This document shows, piece after piece, positions 8,150 to 18,764 of a DNA stretch of 64,000 nucleotides. Origin of the DNA: Rickettsiales bacterium. GTDB taxonomy: Bacteria; Pseudomonadota; Alphaproteobacteria; Rickettsiales; JABCZZ01. The notes beneath the pieces are model-generated. The model did no database searches, was not told where the DNA came from, and saw nothing but the letters and a program-made list of their open reading frames with translations. Numbering within the stretch: position 1 is the first letter of the stretch; each line of letters begins with the position of its first letter. The DNA lies in contig DASTXE010000001.1 in the NCBI GenBank assembly GCA_035765535.1, positions 1-64,000 on the forward strand, given 5' to 3'. The position numbers were made by a program, and so were the translations under genes.

Positions 8150-9592
8150 ATGCTAAAACTCATCGCTCCGTTTCGCGTGTACTTCAATCTCGACAGCTCC
8201 CGCATTGCAACGGAGCCGGAACAATTCACGCAGTTTTTGAAGCAGGTACGCGAGGAAGTGCAGAATCCGCAGGGAGCGTTGAAGGGAAGGATGCATTCTG
8301 CGCTCGCGGTGGAAATCAATATCCCACCGGAGCCGCAGCAGGATGAAATCGACGCGCGCTACACATCCCTTAACACCAATGGCAGCCTGTATCTTTCACA
8401 GCGCATTTTTACCCTGCGTTTCAAGCCGTCGGAAGCAGGGGATATCGAAAAAATCTACAATGAGGCGCTGGCTCACGCAGATGAGAAAACCGCGCCTTAT
8501 TCACGCAATTTCATCCCCGACATCAATGCTATCCGCATCGATTTCTATGATAATACGATAGCCATTCTTTCGCTTGAGCTGGTGATTGACGTAGCCCATA
8601 TGCGTAAAGGCGAGCATATCTGGGACCGGTTGGACAAATGGACGACCGTGCTCGTCTATCACCTGTTCCGTGGACTTTACCAAAGCCATATATTTCCGCT
8701 GTTGCTGGGGCTGAGCAAGTTTTCTGCAAAGCATGGCGGTTTTATCAGGGACATATCGCAGTACACGGTTTTTGCCGATCTCGCGCACAGTGCAACCGAG
8801 CCATACCGGAATCTGGATACACGTTTCAGGCTGATGTGGGTAAACCGCACGCTCTTTTACACAGGCCAGTTTTCCGTGAATAACTGGATCAAGCCGTTGA
8901 TGGAAAATAAAGCCACTGCGGTCAAAATACGCGAAGCGGAACTCTACCTGCATCAGGGAAATAATATCGCCATCATGCCCGCGGAGATGGAACAGAAGCA
9001 TCTGGACGTGCTGTGGGATGTCATGCTTTCCGCGCAGTACTATTATGCCGCGATGGATGTAGTCAACGTCAACCTCGTGCGTTACATCGGCACGACCTTT
9101 AACAGTAAGAGCAGTCGCTTCCTGAATAATATCGGTGGCGATATGGAAGACATCATCAATTCCATAACGCTGCTGCAGATGAATTACAACGACATGGTGA
9201 TGGATTTGCAGGGGGCGTCGCAGGAGTTGTTCCAGACTTTGGAAAAGGCCTGGAAGTTTGATAAGCTGGTGAGAAATGTCGAACGTAAAATGGCACTTTG
9301 CAAAGCCAATATTGCCGTGCTGACGCAGGAAACAGGAGAGCGCAGCCGCCTGCGCACGGAGAATATCCTCAAAGGCATTGCAGCGGTAAACCTGCTGTTC
9401 CTCATTGTAGCGCTGAGCGCCTACGCTGCTTTACTGCCCGAACAGAAGCAGCACATGCTGGGCCGTATTCCGGGACTGATGGATCTGGGGTTCATCATGT
9501 CTTCCAATGCGCTTGCGTGGCTCGGAATTATACTCATTGCGGTGTTTGCGGTGATGACACATTGCAGGCGTAACAAGAAGCACGAAGTGTAA
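8150..9592 (+). CDS. Unknown protein with large soluble domain and C-terminal TM pair
   Basis: 480 residues and not recognised. Residues 1-~330 are soluble and mixed alpha/beta, with no signal peptide. About 330-405 is amphipathic and probably coiled coil (NIGGDMEDIINSITLL and ELFQTLEKAWKFDKLVRNVE). Two hydrophobic helices follow, roughly 406-425 and 445-470, ending in a basic tail. Large cytosolic N-domain, long helix and two C-terminal TM segments recall CorA-type channels or the RMND1/DUF155 proteins, but the CorA GMN motif is absent. The Shine-Dalgarno (AGGA) is weak and distant. Same strand as anmK but 67 bases apart; no functional link is evident. Confidence 0.85.
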   Translation: MLKLIAPFRVYFNLDSSRIATEPEQFTQFLKQVREEVQNPQGALKGRMHSALAVEINIPPEPQQDEIDARYTSLNTNGSLYLSQRIFTLRFKPSEAGDIEKIYNEALAHADEKTAPYSRNFIPDINAIRIDFYDNTIAILSLELVIDVAHMRKGEHIWDRLDKWTTVLVYHLFRGLYQSHIFPLLLGLSKFSAKHGGFIRDISQYTVFADLAHSATEPYRNLDTRFRLMWVNRTLFYTGQFSVNNWIKPLMENKATAVKIREAELYLHQGNNIAIMPAEMEQKHLDVLWDVMLSAQYYYAAMDVVNVNLVRYIGTTFNSKSSRFLNNIGGDMEDIINSITLLQMNYNDMVMDLQGASQELFQTLEKAWKFDKLVRNVERKMALCKANIAVLTQETGERSRLRTENILKGIAAVNLLFLIVALSAYAALLPEQKQHMLGRIPGLMDLGFIMSSNALAWLGIILIAVFAVMTHCRRNKKHEV

Positions 9593-9659
9593 ACGACGGG
9601 AATCTGTTGACACTTGGTAAGCAGTTGCCTAATGCTGGAAAAGCAGACAGGGGAACGAT

Positions 9660-10751
9660 ATGGCAGAAAAATGGGCGCTGGGGCTGATGAGCGGTACGTC
9701 GCTGGACGGCGTGGACGCAGCGCTGATTCGCACTGACGGTAACGAAATATTTGAAATGGGCGCGTGGCTGACCCAACCCTTCGATGAAAAACTCCAGGTC
9801 AGAATACGCGACGCAGTATATATGCGCGGCGATATTGCCAAGATCGAGCAGGAGATTACGCTCGCGCATGCGGACGCCGTGAAGGCGCTGCTCAAGAAAG
9901 CAGGATTGAAACCCCATGACATCACAGTGATCGGGTTCCATGGTCAGACCATTGCACACCGCCCGTATGAGGGCATCACATGGCAGATCGGAAACGGCGG
10001 GCTGCTGGCGGAAAAAACAGGTATTAATGTAGTATGCGACTTCCGTCGCCGCGATATGGCGGCAGGCGGGCAGGGCGCACCGCTTGTGCCGCTCTACCAT
10101 GCGGCGCTGGTGCGACATATGGAATTGCCGATTGCGGTGCTCAATATCGGTGGAATTGCAAACGTGACCTGGGTCGGACGTTCGGAAGACACGGGGAACG
10201 ATATCCTCGCGCTCGATATTATTGCGTTTGACACCGGCCCCGGCAACGTATTGATCAACGAGTGGACGTTGCAGCGCACAGGCAGCGCAATGGATACGGG
10301 CGGCAAGCTGGCGCTTGCCGGTAAAGCGGATGCGGACATACTGAAACAATATTTGTCCGATCGTTTCTTCTCCATGACGCCGCCCAAATCGCTGGACCGC
10401 AATTACTTCACGATTGACGCGCTGGAAAAACTCTCTACGGAAGACGGTGCTGCGACGCTGACCGCATTCACGGCAGAATCCATCGTAATGGCGGAGCAGC
10501 ATTTCCCCGTACCGGCCAAGCGCTGGTATATCTCAGGCGGTGGCAGGCACAATACGGCATTAATGCAGGCGATCGGCCAGCGTTTTGCGAACGTCAAGCC
10601 GGTGGAAACACTCGGCTGGTATGGGGATGCGTTGGAAGCGCAGGCCTTTGCGTATCTGGCGGTGCGCTCATTGAAGAAACTGCCCCTGACCTTGCCCACG
10701 ACCACGGGCGCGCTCAGGCCGGTTACGGGCGGCGCTTTTTATTCGGCTTAA
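9660..10751 (+). CDS. anmK: Anhydro-N-acetylmuramic acid kinase
   Basis: 363 residues, family length. It phosphorylates and opens 1,6-anhydro-MurNAc to MurNAc-6-phosphate, a cytosolic step in peptidoglycan recycling. Diagnostic motifs: GLMSGTSLDGVDAAL at the N-terminus (ATP phosphate loop and catalytic Asp), GFHGQTIAHRP, GAPLVPLYHA, LNIGGIANVT and FDTGPGNVLIN. An AmpD-type amidase that would supply the upstream substrate is at 60.2 kb. It is convergent with rimM, with only 2 bases between the stops. Confidence 0.96.
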   Translation: MAEKWALGLMSGTSLDGVDAALIRTDGNEIFEMGAWLTQPFDEKLQVRIRDAVYMRGDIAKIEQEITLAHADAVKALLKKAGLKPHDITVIGFHGQTIAHRPYEGITWQIGNGGLLAEKTGINVVCDFRRRDMAAGGQGAPLVPLYHAALVRHMELPIAVLNIGGIANVTWVGRSEDTGNDILALDIIAFDTGPGNVLINEWTLQRTGSAMDTGGKLALAGKADADILKQYLSDRFFSMTPPKSLDRNYFTIDALEKLSTEDGAATLTAFTAESIVMAEQHFPVPAKRWYISGGGRHNTALMQAIGQRFANVKPVETLGWYGDALEAQAFAYLAVRSLKKLPLTLPTTTGALRPVTGGAFYSA

Positions 10752-10753
10752 AT

Positions 10754-11284
10754 TTATTCCTGTGAGTCCGCTTCGCCGGCAATTGTTTCAGGCGGAACAA
10801 TAACCATTCTGCCGCCTGCAATGTCGATGACCGGAAAAGTCTGCTGTGTAAAAGGGAAGAAGATTTCCTTGCCGGAAACCTGCCTGATCTCCACTACATC
10901 ACCTGCGCCGTAATTCTGCACGGAAAGTACATGACCATAGGGAGCGCCGCTTTCATCCTGCACGGCAAGCCCTGCCAAGTCTTCCAGGTAATATTCGTTT
11001 TCGTCTGTTTCGGGAAGGGCGCTGCGCGGAATACACAGCTCGATATTACGTAAGGCTTCGGCCGCATTGCGGTCACTGACGCCGTCTATATTAGCAATCA
11101 ATACGCCATTATGGTTGCCGGTCACACGGACACGATAAGAGCGTCCGGAGGTATCGCGTAATGCGCCGTAAGCGGTTAAATCTTCAGGGGAGGCCGTAAA
11201 GCTGCGGATCTTGACCTGACCACGTACGCCATGTGCGCCACTGATGACGCCAAGGCGGACAAGCCTGTCAGATGTGCCAGTCAC
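10754..11284 (-). CDS. rimM: 16S rRNA processing/30S maturation factor RimM
   Basis: 176 residues. The N-terminal RimM beta-barrel carries GVISGAHGVRGQVKIRSF; the C-terminal PRC-barrel carries EYYLEDLAGLAV, GDVVEI and FPFTQQTFPVID. It helps assemble the 30S head around S19. It lies 13 bases downstream of rpsP, the normal partner. The usual next genes (trmD, rplS) do not follow; anmK converges instead. Confidence 0.95.
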   Translation of the reverse strand: MTGTSDRLVRLGVISGAHGVRGQVKIRSFTASPEDLTAYGALRDTSGRSYRVRVTGNHNGVLIANIDGVSDRNAAEALRNIELCIPRSALPETDENEYYLEDLAGLAVQDESGAPYGHVLSVQNYGAGDVVEIRQVSGKEIFFPFTQQTFPVIDIAGGRMVIVPPETIAGEADSQE

Positions 11285-11297
11285 CGCAGATTAAAGA

Positions 11298-11612
11298 TTA
11301 AGCGGCTTTTTTGCCTTTGGAGCCGGTGCCTTTTTCTTTGGCAACGAAAGTCGGCTTCGTAGCAAGCAGGCCAGCTGCACGCAGGAAGCGGGCAACGGTT
11401 TCGGAAGGCTGCGCACCGGTGCCGAGCCAGTACTTCACGCGCTCAGCGTCCACAACGAAACGCTTCGCATCGGTCTTAGCCAAAAGCGGATTGTAAGTGC
11501 CCAGTTTTTCAATGAATTTGCTGTCGCGCGGGCTACGGGAGTCCGTCGCTACGAGACGATAATACGGGGCCTTTTTGGAGCCGCCACGGGCAAAACGCAA
11601 CGCAGTTGCCAT
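11298..11612 (-). CDS. rpsP: 30S ribosomal protein S16
   Basis: 104 residues. It starts with [39 protein letters not shown]-type S16 sequence ([19 protein letters not shown]) and carries [12 protein letters not shown] near residues 63-74. The C-terminal Lys-rich tail ([11 protein letters not shown]) is common in alphaproteobacterial S16. First gene of the rpsP-rimM unit. Confidence 0.97.
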   Translation of the reverse strand: MATALRFARGGSKKAPYYRLVATDSRSPRDSKFIEKLGTYNPLLAKTDAKRFVVDAERVKYWLGTGAQPSETVARFLRAAGLLATKPTFVAKEKGTGSKGKKAA

Positions 11613-11707
11613 AAGTCAAAATCCTTCCTGATTAAAATTCCAGACGCGCCTTATAGCATCAAACAATAGCAATTTGAAGCAAAAAATGCGTACGAGCCAT
11701 TATTTCG

Positions 11708-12601
11708 TTACCACAATACCTTAAATGCGCCACCGACTTGAATGCGGGTGTTGTTGGGCTCAATCCAGCCAATTCCATTGGGATCAAAGGTTGTCTCGGA
11801 TGTATTGATTTTCCAGTAACGTATGAACGGACCGGTTTCAAAATTTAAGTTGCCCATGCTCCAGCCAAGCATCAAGCTGCCACGGAGGCCAAAACCACTA
11901 CCAGCATCTTGTGTATTATCAATGTTATAGGCTTTATATGTTGTGGAGCCAATTCTGTAGAACCCGCCCCCGTTCGGTAGGCGAGTATTGACGTTACCAC
12001 GCATCAATGCGTCAAATTCGAAGTTAGGGGTAAGGCTCCAGCCACTATCTGAGATGTAGCTATAAGTAATACCAATCGGAGCATACCCTTGCGTAATGCG
12101 CCGATCATAACCAAAAGCCCCCGTATCGGTATGGGTTCCTTTTCCATTATCGACGAAATAACGCAACCCCAAACCTATGTAAGGTGTAAGGCTACCATGC
12201 AGAGTATTGTTATATTCAAGACCTGTCAGTAATCTGCCATCAAATTCTTGTTGGCGTGCACCAGAAGAACTGCCGCTGACAGAATGGTAGGAATCTTTGC
12301 CCTGAGAGTAACGGGCATCTACGCCGACCATAAACTGGTTGTTTTCGAGCATCGGCATATAATGCTTCCAACTGCCCGTGATAGAGCCATAGTTAGTAGT
12401 GTCAGTCACATCCAGATCAGGACCCGGCTCGCGATAAACATCATGAAAGCCTTCAACGCCCACGCTGTAGGTATTCGCTTTGTGAGGAGGCGTATAATCG
12501 CTCGCATCCTTAAAAGGGGAATCATCATCCTCAGCATAAGCACTGGCGGAGCCGAAAAAAGTAGCGACAGTAAGCAGGAGAAGCAGCTTCGTATAGCGCA
12601 T
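11708..12601 (-). CDS. Outer-membrane beta-barrel protein, porin-like
   Basis: 297 residues when started at the Met with a GAAGG Shine-Dalgarno (an upstream in-frame start would add 16 residues without one). Signal peptide of about 23 residues ending SASAYA. The mature chain alternates polar and hydrophobic residues in many short strands (YIGLGLRYF, GYAPIGITYSY, LRGSLMLGWSM, FETGPFIRYWKI) and ends with a C-terminal Trp, typical of barrels inserted by BamA. Aromatic girdles and Gly-rich turns fit an Omp of 12-16 strands. Substrate or role is unknown. It lies downstream of groEL, separated by a terminator. Confidence 0.85.
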   Translation of the reverse strand: MRYTKLLLLLTVATFFGSASAYAEDDDSPFKDASDYTPPHKANTYSVGVEGFHDVYREPGPDLDVTDTTNYGSITGSWKHYMPMLENNQFMVGVDARYSQGKDSYHSVSGSSSGARQQEFDGRLLTGLEYNNTLHGSLTPYIGLGLRYFVDNGKGTHTDTGAFGYDRRITQGYAPIGITYSYISDSGWSLTPNFEFDALMRGNVNTRLPNGGGFYRIGSTTYKAYNIDNTQDAGSGFGLRGSLMLGWSMGNLNFETGPFIRYWKINTSETTFDPNGIGWIEPNNTRIQVGGAFKVLW

Positions 12602-12665
12602 AGATTTACCTTCTAAAATGATACAACCAGAAGGTAGCAAATTAACCATAGAAAATCAATATGTA

Positions 12666-12696
12666 ACGAAAAAGGCCGGTTGTGAAACCGGCCTTT
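12666..12696 (-). terminator. Intrinsic terminator of groESL
   Basis: Perfect 11-bp inverted repeat AAAGGCCGGTT/AACCGGCCTTT with a 4-base loop. Read on the minus strand the stem ends in a T-run. It lies 37 bases beyond the groEL stop and separates it from the outer-membrane gene. Confidence 0.85.
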
Positions 12697-12732
12697 CCGT
12701 CTTGGCTATGGTTATTAAGCAACAGATGTGGA

Positions 12733-14406
<1,674 letters not shown>

Positions 14407-14416
14407 TTAGCTGATA

Positions 14417-14704
14417 TTATTTCTCGATGATCGCGATCAGGTCGGACTCTTTCATTACGAGCAGGTCCTTACCGTCGATTTTCACTTCCGTGCCGCCCCA
14501 TTTAGCGAAAAGAACAACGTCGCCTACCTTTACGTCCAGCGGAATGACTTTGCCGTCATGGTGCGCGCCGGTGCCTACAGCCAGTACCTTGCCCTGTTGC
14601 GGCTTTTCTTTTGCGGTATCCGGGATAATAATGCCGCCAGCGGTTTTTTCTTCCTGCTCGAGGCGTTCAACCAGTACGCGGTCATGCAATGGTTTAACTT
14701 TCAT
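14417..14704 (-). CDS. groES: Co-chaperonin GroES (10 kDa)
   Basis: 95 residues from the Met that has GGAG nine bases upstream. An ATG five codons earlier has no ribosome binding site and would add MEFTA, which GroES proteins lack. The mobile loop [18 protein letters not shown] and [26 protein letters not shown] are typical. Caps the GroEL ring. First gene of groES-groEL. Confidence 0.98.
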   Translation of the reverse strand: MKVKPLHDRVLVERLEQEEKTAGGIIIPDTAKEKPQQGKVLAVGTGAHHDGKVIPLDVKVGDVVLFAKWGGTEVKIDGKDLLVMKESDLIAIIEK

Positions 14705-14783
14705 AGCTGTAAACTCCATTTATTTGTTAACTTTTAGGTCACTGTAAGATACCGTAAAACGGTAGAAATCTTTGAGTACGCAG

Positions 14784-14813
14784 CTATATAGGGTTTCTGG
14801 CCTGCGTTTCAAG
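14784..14813 (-). promoter_or_regulatory. RpoH (sigma-32) heat-shock promoter of groESL
   Basis: On the minus strand: CTTGAA, 14 bases, then CCCTATAT. This fits the sigma-32 consensus (CTTGAAA and CCCATNT-like, 11-15 bases apart). It lies about 80 bases upstream of the groES start. No CIRCE inverted repeat is visible, so control is probably by RpoH, whose gene is at 30.5 kb. Confidence 0.8.
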
Positions 14814-14915
14814 GGGTAATTACATTTATTTTTTGGGAGTAGGCGGGGACAGGGAGAAAAGGACGAAAAACGAGCTGCTTCAGCCCCGATTCGATGCATT
14901 CCCGCAAAAACAGGT

Positions 14916-14943
14916 TTGACATAACGGTTTTAAGCTATATAGT
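14916..14943 (+). promoter_or_regulatory. Sigma-70 promoter of rpsD
   Basis: TTGACA, 16-base spacer, TATAGT. The consensus -35 and near-consensus -10 would start transcription about 40 bases before the rpsD GTG. Confidence 0.75.
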
Positions 14944-14988
14944 GACGCCCCTAATTTAACCAGAATTAACTGAGTAAAGGTAACCTCT

Positions 14989-15606
14989 GTGAGCAAACGT
15001 GTTGCTGCTAAATATAAAATAAGTCGTCGTATTGGTGAAAATCTCTGGGGCCGTGCAAAGGACCCGGTAGGTAAGCGTAACTACGCTCCCGGCCAGCATG
15101 GCGCAACCCGCCGCCGCAAAGGCTCCGATTTCGGCACGCAGCTCATGGCGAAGCAGAAGCTGAAAGGCTACTATGGCAGCATCACCGAGCGCCAGTTCCG
15201 CCGCATTTACCAGGAAGCTGCCCGCCGCAAAGGTGATACCAGCGAAAACCTCATCGGCATTCTGGAAAGCCGCCTGGATACGGTTATCTACCGTATGGGC
15301 GTCGTAGCAACCGTATTTGCTGCACGTCAGTTCGTCAGCCATGGTCATATCAAAGTGAACGGCAAGCGCGTAAACATCGCCAGCTATTCCGTACAGGAAG
15401 GCGACGTGATCGAAGTGCGTGAGAAATCCCGCCAGATCACCCAGGTACTGGAAGCACTGCAGAATGCAGAACGCAGCGTTCCGGAATATATCGAATTCGA
15501 TCCGAAGGAATGCAAAGGCAAGTTCCTGCGTGCTCCGAAACTGGCGGATGTACCGTATCCGGTGCAGATGGAACCGAACCTGATCGTCGAATTCTATTCT
15601 CGCTAA
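14989..15606 (+). CDS. rpsD: 30S ribosomal protein S4
   Basis: 205 residues starting with GTG after an AAAGG Shine-Dalgarno. [20 protein letters not shown] at the N-terminus and the S4 RNA-binding domain around residues 95-155 ([33 protein letters not shown]) identify it. It binds 16S rRNA early in 30S assembly. It is monocistronic, with its own promoter and terminator, as in many alphaproteobacteria, and not in the alpha operon with rpoA. Confidence 0.98.
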   Translation: MSKRVAAKYKISRRIGENLWGRAKDPVGKRNYAPGQHGATRRRKGSDFGTQLMAKQKLKGYYGSITERQFRRIYQEAARRKGDTSENLIGILESRLDTVIYRMGVVATVFAARQFVSHGHIKVNGKRVNIASYSVQEGDVIEVREKSRQITQVLEALQNAERSVPEYIEFDPKECKGKFLRAPKLADVPYPVQMEPNLIVEFYSR

Positions 15607-15627
15607 TTGAATACTATGTCTTAATGC

Positions 15628-15670
15628 AAACGCCGGTTTTTCAAATCTTGGAAAGCCGGCGTTTTTGTTT
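15628..15670 (+). terminator. Terminator of rpsD
   Basis: Inverted repeat AACGCCGG/CCGGCGTT with a loop of about 15 bases that partly pairs, followed by TTTTTGTTT. Confidence 0.85.
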
Positions 15671-15699
15671 GATGGCATCTTTAACTATATAGGTAATCT

Positions 15700-17241
15700 A
15701 TGGTAGCTCGCGTTAAGACCGTTGCCTTCGCAGGAGTGGAGACGACGGAAGTTGACGTGCAGGTGCAGATTGCTCCCGGCCTTCCGGCCTTTACGGTAGT
15801 GGGATTGCCGGATAAAGCCGTGGCCGAGTCCAGGGAGCGCGTCCGTGCTGCGATTCACGCCCTCGGGCTTTCGCTTCCCCCCAAAAAAATCATCGTTAAT
15901 CTCGCTCCGGCCGATCTGATCAAGGAAGGCAGCCATTTTGATCTGCCGATCGCGCTGGCCGTGCTGGTGGCGATGCATGTGCTGACGCAGGAAGACGTGG
16001 AGCATTACGTTGCACTCGGCGAACTGGCCTTGGATGGCGCGCTGCTTCCGGTTTCCGGCATATTACCCGCTGCCATCGGTGCCAACGCTGCAGGCTGCGG
16101 CATTATCTGCCCGCATGTGTGCGGTTCGGAAGCGCTTTGGGCAGGCGATATTGATGTGCTGGCTCCAAAAACATTGCTGGCGCTGATCAATCATTTCAAA
16201 GGCACGCAGGTGCTCTCACCGCCGGAAAAAAGCCTGGATGAAGCGAAAAGACAGCTTCCCGACATGAAAGACATACGTGGACAGGAGACGGCACGCCGCG
16301 CGCTCGAAGTGGCAGCGGCAGGGGGGCATAATCTGCTGCTGATCGGCCCGCCGGGTGCGGGTAAGTCGCTGCTTGCATCCTGCATGCCCGGAATTCTACC
16401 GCCCATGTCGGCGGAGGAAATGCTGGAGGTCAGCACCATAGCCTCTGTCGCTGGTATGATTTCCGACGGCAGGCTGAGCCGCCACAGACCCTACCGCGAA
16501 CCTCATCATTCCACTTCATTGCCTGCAATGGTTGGCGGTGGGAAACGCGCCACGCCGGGAGAAATCTCGCTCGCGCATAACGGCGTGCTGTTCCTGGATG
16601 AATTGCCGGAATTTCCACGTGCTGTATTAGAATCGCTGCGTCAGCCACTGGAAAGCGGCAAGATCACCGTCGCTCGCGTAAATTCTCATGTGACCTATCC
16701 GGCCAATGTGCAGTTTATTGCTGCCATGAACCCATGCCGCTGCGGTTATCTCGACGATGCCGGACGCGCTTGCGGTAAGGCACCGCGTTGTGCAGTGGAT
16801 TACCAGTCCCGCATCTCCGGCCCGCTGCTGGATCGTATTGACTTAACACTCGAAGTCCCCGCGCTCGATACGCTGGATATGCTCGGGCGCGATCAGGGCG
16901 AACCGAGCGCTGCGATTGCACAGCGCGTTGCAAAAGCACGTGCCATACAGACAGAGCGTTTCAAAGCCCTAAATGTGCCATTCCGTACAAATGCCGATGT
17001 AACCGGCGAACTGCTCCAGCATTTTGCACCGCAAAAAGCTGACGCGAAAGCATTGCTCGAACAGGCAACGGAAAGCTTCCGCCTTTCCATGCGCGGCTAC
17101 ACCAGAACATTGCGCGTCGCCCGCACGATTGCCGATCTGGACGGCAGCGAACATATCGAGAAACAGCATATTGCCGAAGCGGTTTCCTACCGTCAGGCAC
17201 CTCTTAACCAGAAGGAGCGTTATGAACAACACAGCGCTTGA
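15700..17241 (+). CDS. comM: ComM/YifB-type AAA+ ATPase (Mg-chelatase-like)
   Basis: 513 residues. An N-terminal Lon-like domain (PGLPAFTVVGLPDKAVAESRERVRAA) is followed by an AAA+ module with Walker A GPPGAGKS (216-223) and Walker B FLDELPEF. The C-terminal helical part includes the RMGYTRTLRVARTIADL-like segment. ComM is a hexameric helicase that promotes branch migration during integration of transformed DNA; the gene is widespread and does not prove competence. The downstream membrane-protein gene starts inside its last 20 bases. Confidence 0.95.
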   Translation: MVARVKTVAFAGVETTEVDVQVQIAPGLPAFTVVGLPDKAVAESRERVRAAIHALGLSLPPKKIIVNLAPADLIKEGSHFDLPIALAVLVAMHVLTQEDVEHYVALGELALDGALLPVSGILPAAIGANAAGCGIICPHVCGSEALWAGDIDVLAPKTLLALINHFKGTQVLSPPEKSLDEAKRQLPDMKDIRGQETARRALEVAAAGGHNLLLIGPPGAGKSLLASCMPGILPPMSAEEMLEVSTIASVAGMISDGRLSRHRPYREPHHSTSLPAMVGGGKRATPGEISLAHNGVLFLDELPEFPRAVLESLRQPLESGKITVARVNSHVTYPANVQFIAAMNPCRCGYLDDAGRACGKAPRCAVDYQSRISGPLLDRIDLTLEVPALDTLDMLGRDQGEPSAAIAQRVAKARAIQTERFKALNVPFRTNADVTGELLQHFAPQKADAKALLEQATESFRLSMRGYTRTLRVARTIADLDGSEHIEKQHIAEAVSYRQAPLNQKERYEQHSA

Positions 17242-18064
17242 TGTCGCTATCGGCCTGATCATGATGTATCTTGTGCTCAGCCTGTTCTGCACTGTGATTA
17301 ACGAATATATTGCCGCATTTCTGCAGCTGCGTGCGAAAACGCTGAAGCAATCCATCGTGAAGCTGCTGGATGTTCCTTCACTGCTCGCGGATTTTTACGA
17401 TCATGGATTGATCGACGGCAGCAGGAGTGCGAGCCGGGATCGGCATATGTCTTATCTTTCGTCCCAGAATTTCGCGATGGCGCTGCTCGATAGTCTTGAT
17501 AGTAAAAAAGCCATGCCGCAATTCGCGGATATCGAGCATGCCGTGTGCCACCTGCCTGACAGTAACATTCGCGATGCATTATTGACGCAAATTATGCAGT
17601 CCAATCAGGATATGAAGAAGCTGCGCGATAACGTGGCCGCCTGGTACGATCATATGATGGATCACGTTACCGGTATCTATAAAAGCAAGCTGCGTCTGGT
17701 GTCTTTTATTGTGGCTGTCATCATCGCCGTCATAGTAAATGCGGATACGTTGAATGTCAGCAAATCGCTGTGGCATGATCGTGCCATACGCGAGCAGGTG
17801 GACGGATACGCACAGATCATCTCTGCTTCCGGTGAACCCGCTGCTGCCGCTGACGAGGTGAAGAAGTTGGAAGAAGAACTAAGGCCGCTGCCGCTCGGCT
17901 GGAATCCGGCACAGCTACAGCCCGTAAGCGATTATGGTTTCTGGCTCACAAAATGTGTGGGCCTGCTGCTGACGGCGCTGGCACTGTCGCTCGGTGCGCC
18001 GTTCTGGTTTGATATTCTGGTGAAATTTACTAATATACGCGCCGCCGGTAAGAAACCGGAATAA
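17222..18064 (+). CDS. Conserved inner-membrane protein, unknown function
   Basis: 280 residues from the ATG at 17222, which has AAGGAG six bases upstream and overlaps the comM stop, implying coupled translation. Three hydrophobic segments: about 8-34, 157-176 and 240-262. A long hydrophilic loop lies between the first two, and a Glu/Lys-rich stretch (205-222) before the third. The C-terminal LSLGAPFWFDILVKFTNIR followed by GAGKK-like residues is a pattern I associate with a widespread uncharacterised membrane family. An open frame extends 66 codons further upstream inside comM but lacks a start signal. No function is claimed. Confidence 0.85.
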   Translation: MNNTALDVAIGLIMMYLVLSLFCTVINEYIAAFLQLRAKTLKQSIVKLLDVPSLLADFYDHGLIDGSRSASRDRHMSYLSSQNFAMALLDSLDSKKAMPQFADIEHAVCHLPDSNIRDALLTQIMQSNQDMKKLRDNVAAWYDHMMDHVTGIYKSKLRLVSFIVAVIIAVIVNADTLNVSKSLWHDRAIREQVDGYAQIISASGEPAAAADEVKKLEEELRPLPLGWNPAQLQPVSDYGFWLTKCVGLLLTALALSLGAPFWFDILVKFTNIRAAGKKPE

Positions 18065-18079
18065 GTGTTGATGGGGAAT

Positions 18080-18742
18080 ATGCAGGTTTCGATTATTGAT
18101 TACGGTTCAGGTAACCTTCGTTCGGCCGCAAAAGCGTTCGAATGTGTGGCGCAAAGCGGGCAGAAAATTATTGTGACGAATGATCCGGCGCAGCTTGCCG
18201 CCTCCAGCCATATCGTGCTACCCGGGGTAGGGGCGTTTGCTGATTGCATGAACGGACTGAGAAATGCTGCCGGCATGCTGGAAGCGCTGGAGCAGGAAGT
18301 GATTGGGAAGAAAAAACCGTTCCTCGGCATCTGTGTAGGCATGCAAATGTTGTTTGAGAACGGCTTGGAGCATGGCGTACATAAGGGGCTTGGCTGGCTT
18401 GGCGGAGAGGTAATCAGAATAGATCCTAATGGGCACGCGGCTAATAGCGCAGAACAAGCACCGCTCAAAATCCCGCATATGGGATGGAATGATCTGATCA
18501 TAAAGACGCCGGAGCACCCGCTGATGGAAGGAATTGCGCCCGGCGATCACGCTTATTTCGTGCATAGTTACCATGCACAGTGCAGTAACCATAAGGACAT
18601 AGTTGCCACAACACAATATGGTGCGGAGCTGGTTGCCGTCGTTGCGAAAGGCAATATCATGGGCACGCAATTCCACCCGGAAAAAAGCCAGGAAACGGGC
18701 CTGCGGCTGATCGGAAATTTCCTGAAAATGGGAAGCGCATAG
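18080..18742 (+). CDS. hisH: Imidazole glycerol phosphate synthase, glutaminase subunit
   Basis: 220 residues from the Met at 18080; in-frame starts at 18065 (GTG) and 18071 are possible and the true one is uncertain. Class I amidotransferase: DYGSGNLRS at the N-terminus, nucleophile Cys85 in GICVGMQMLF, and His199/Glu201 in GTQFHPEKSQ. It supplies ammonia to HisF to form the imidazole ring. HisF, its obligatory partner, is not in the window. The gene begins just after the membrane protein and may be in the same transcript. Confidence 0.95.
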   Translation: MQVSIIDYGSGNLRSAAKAFECVAQSGQKIIVTNDPAQLAASSHIVLPGVGAFADCMNGLRNAAGMLEALEQEVIGKKKPFLGICVGMQMLFENGLEHGVHKGLGWLGGEVIRIDPNGHAANSAEQAPLKIPHMGWNDLIIKTPEHPLMEGIAPGDHAYFVHSYHAQCSNHKDIVATTQYGAELVAVVAKGNIMGTQFHPEKSQETGLRLIGNFLKMGSA

Positions 18743-18764
18743 AAACCTTGAGAAGGAGGCGGTG

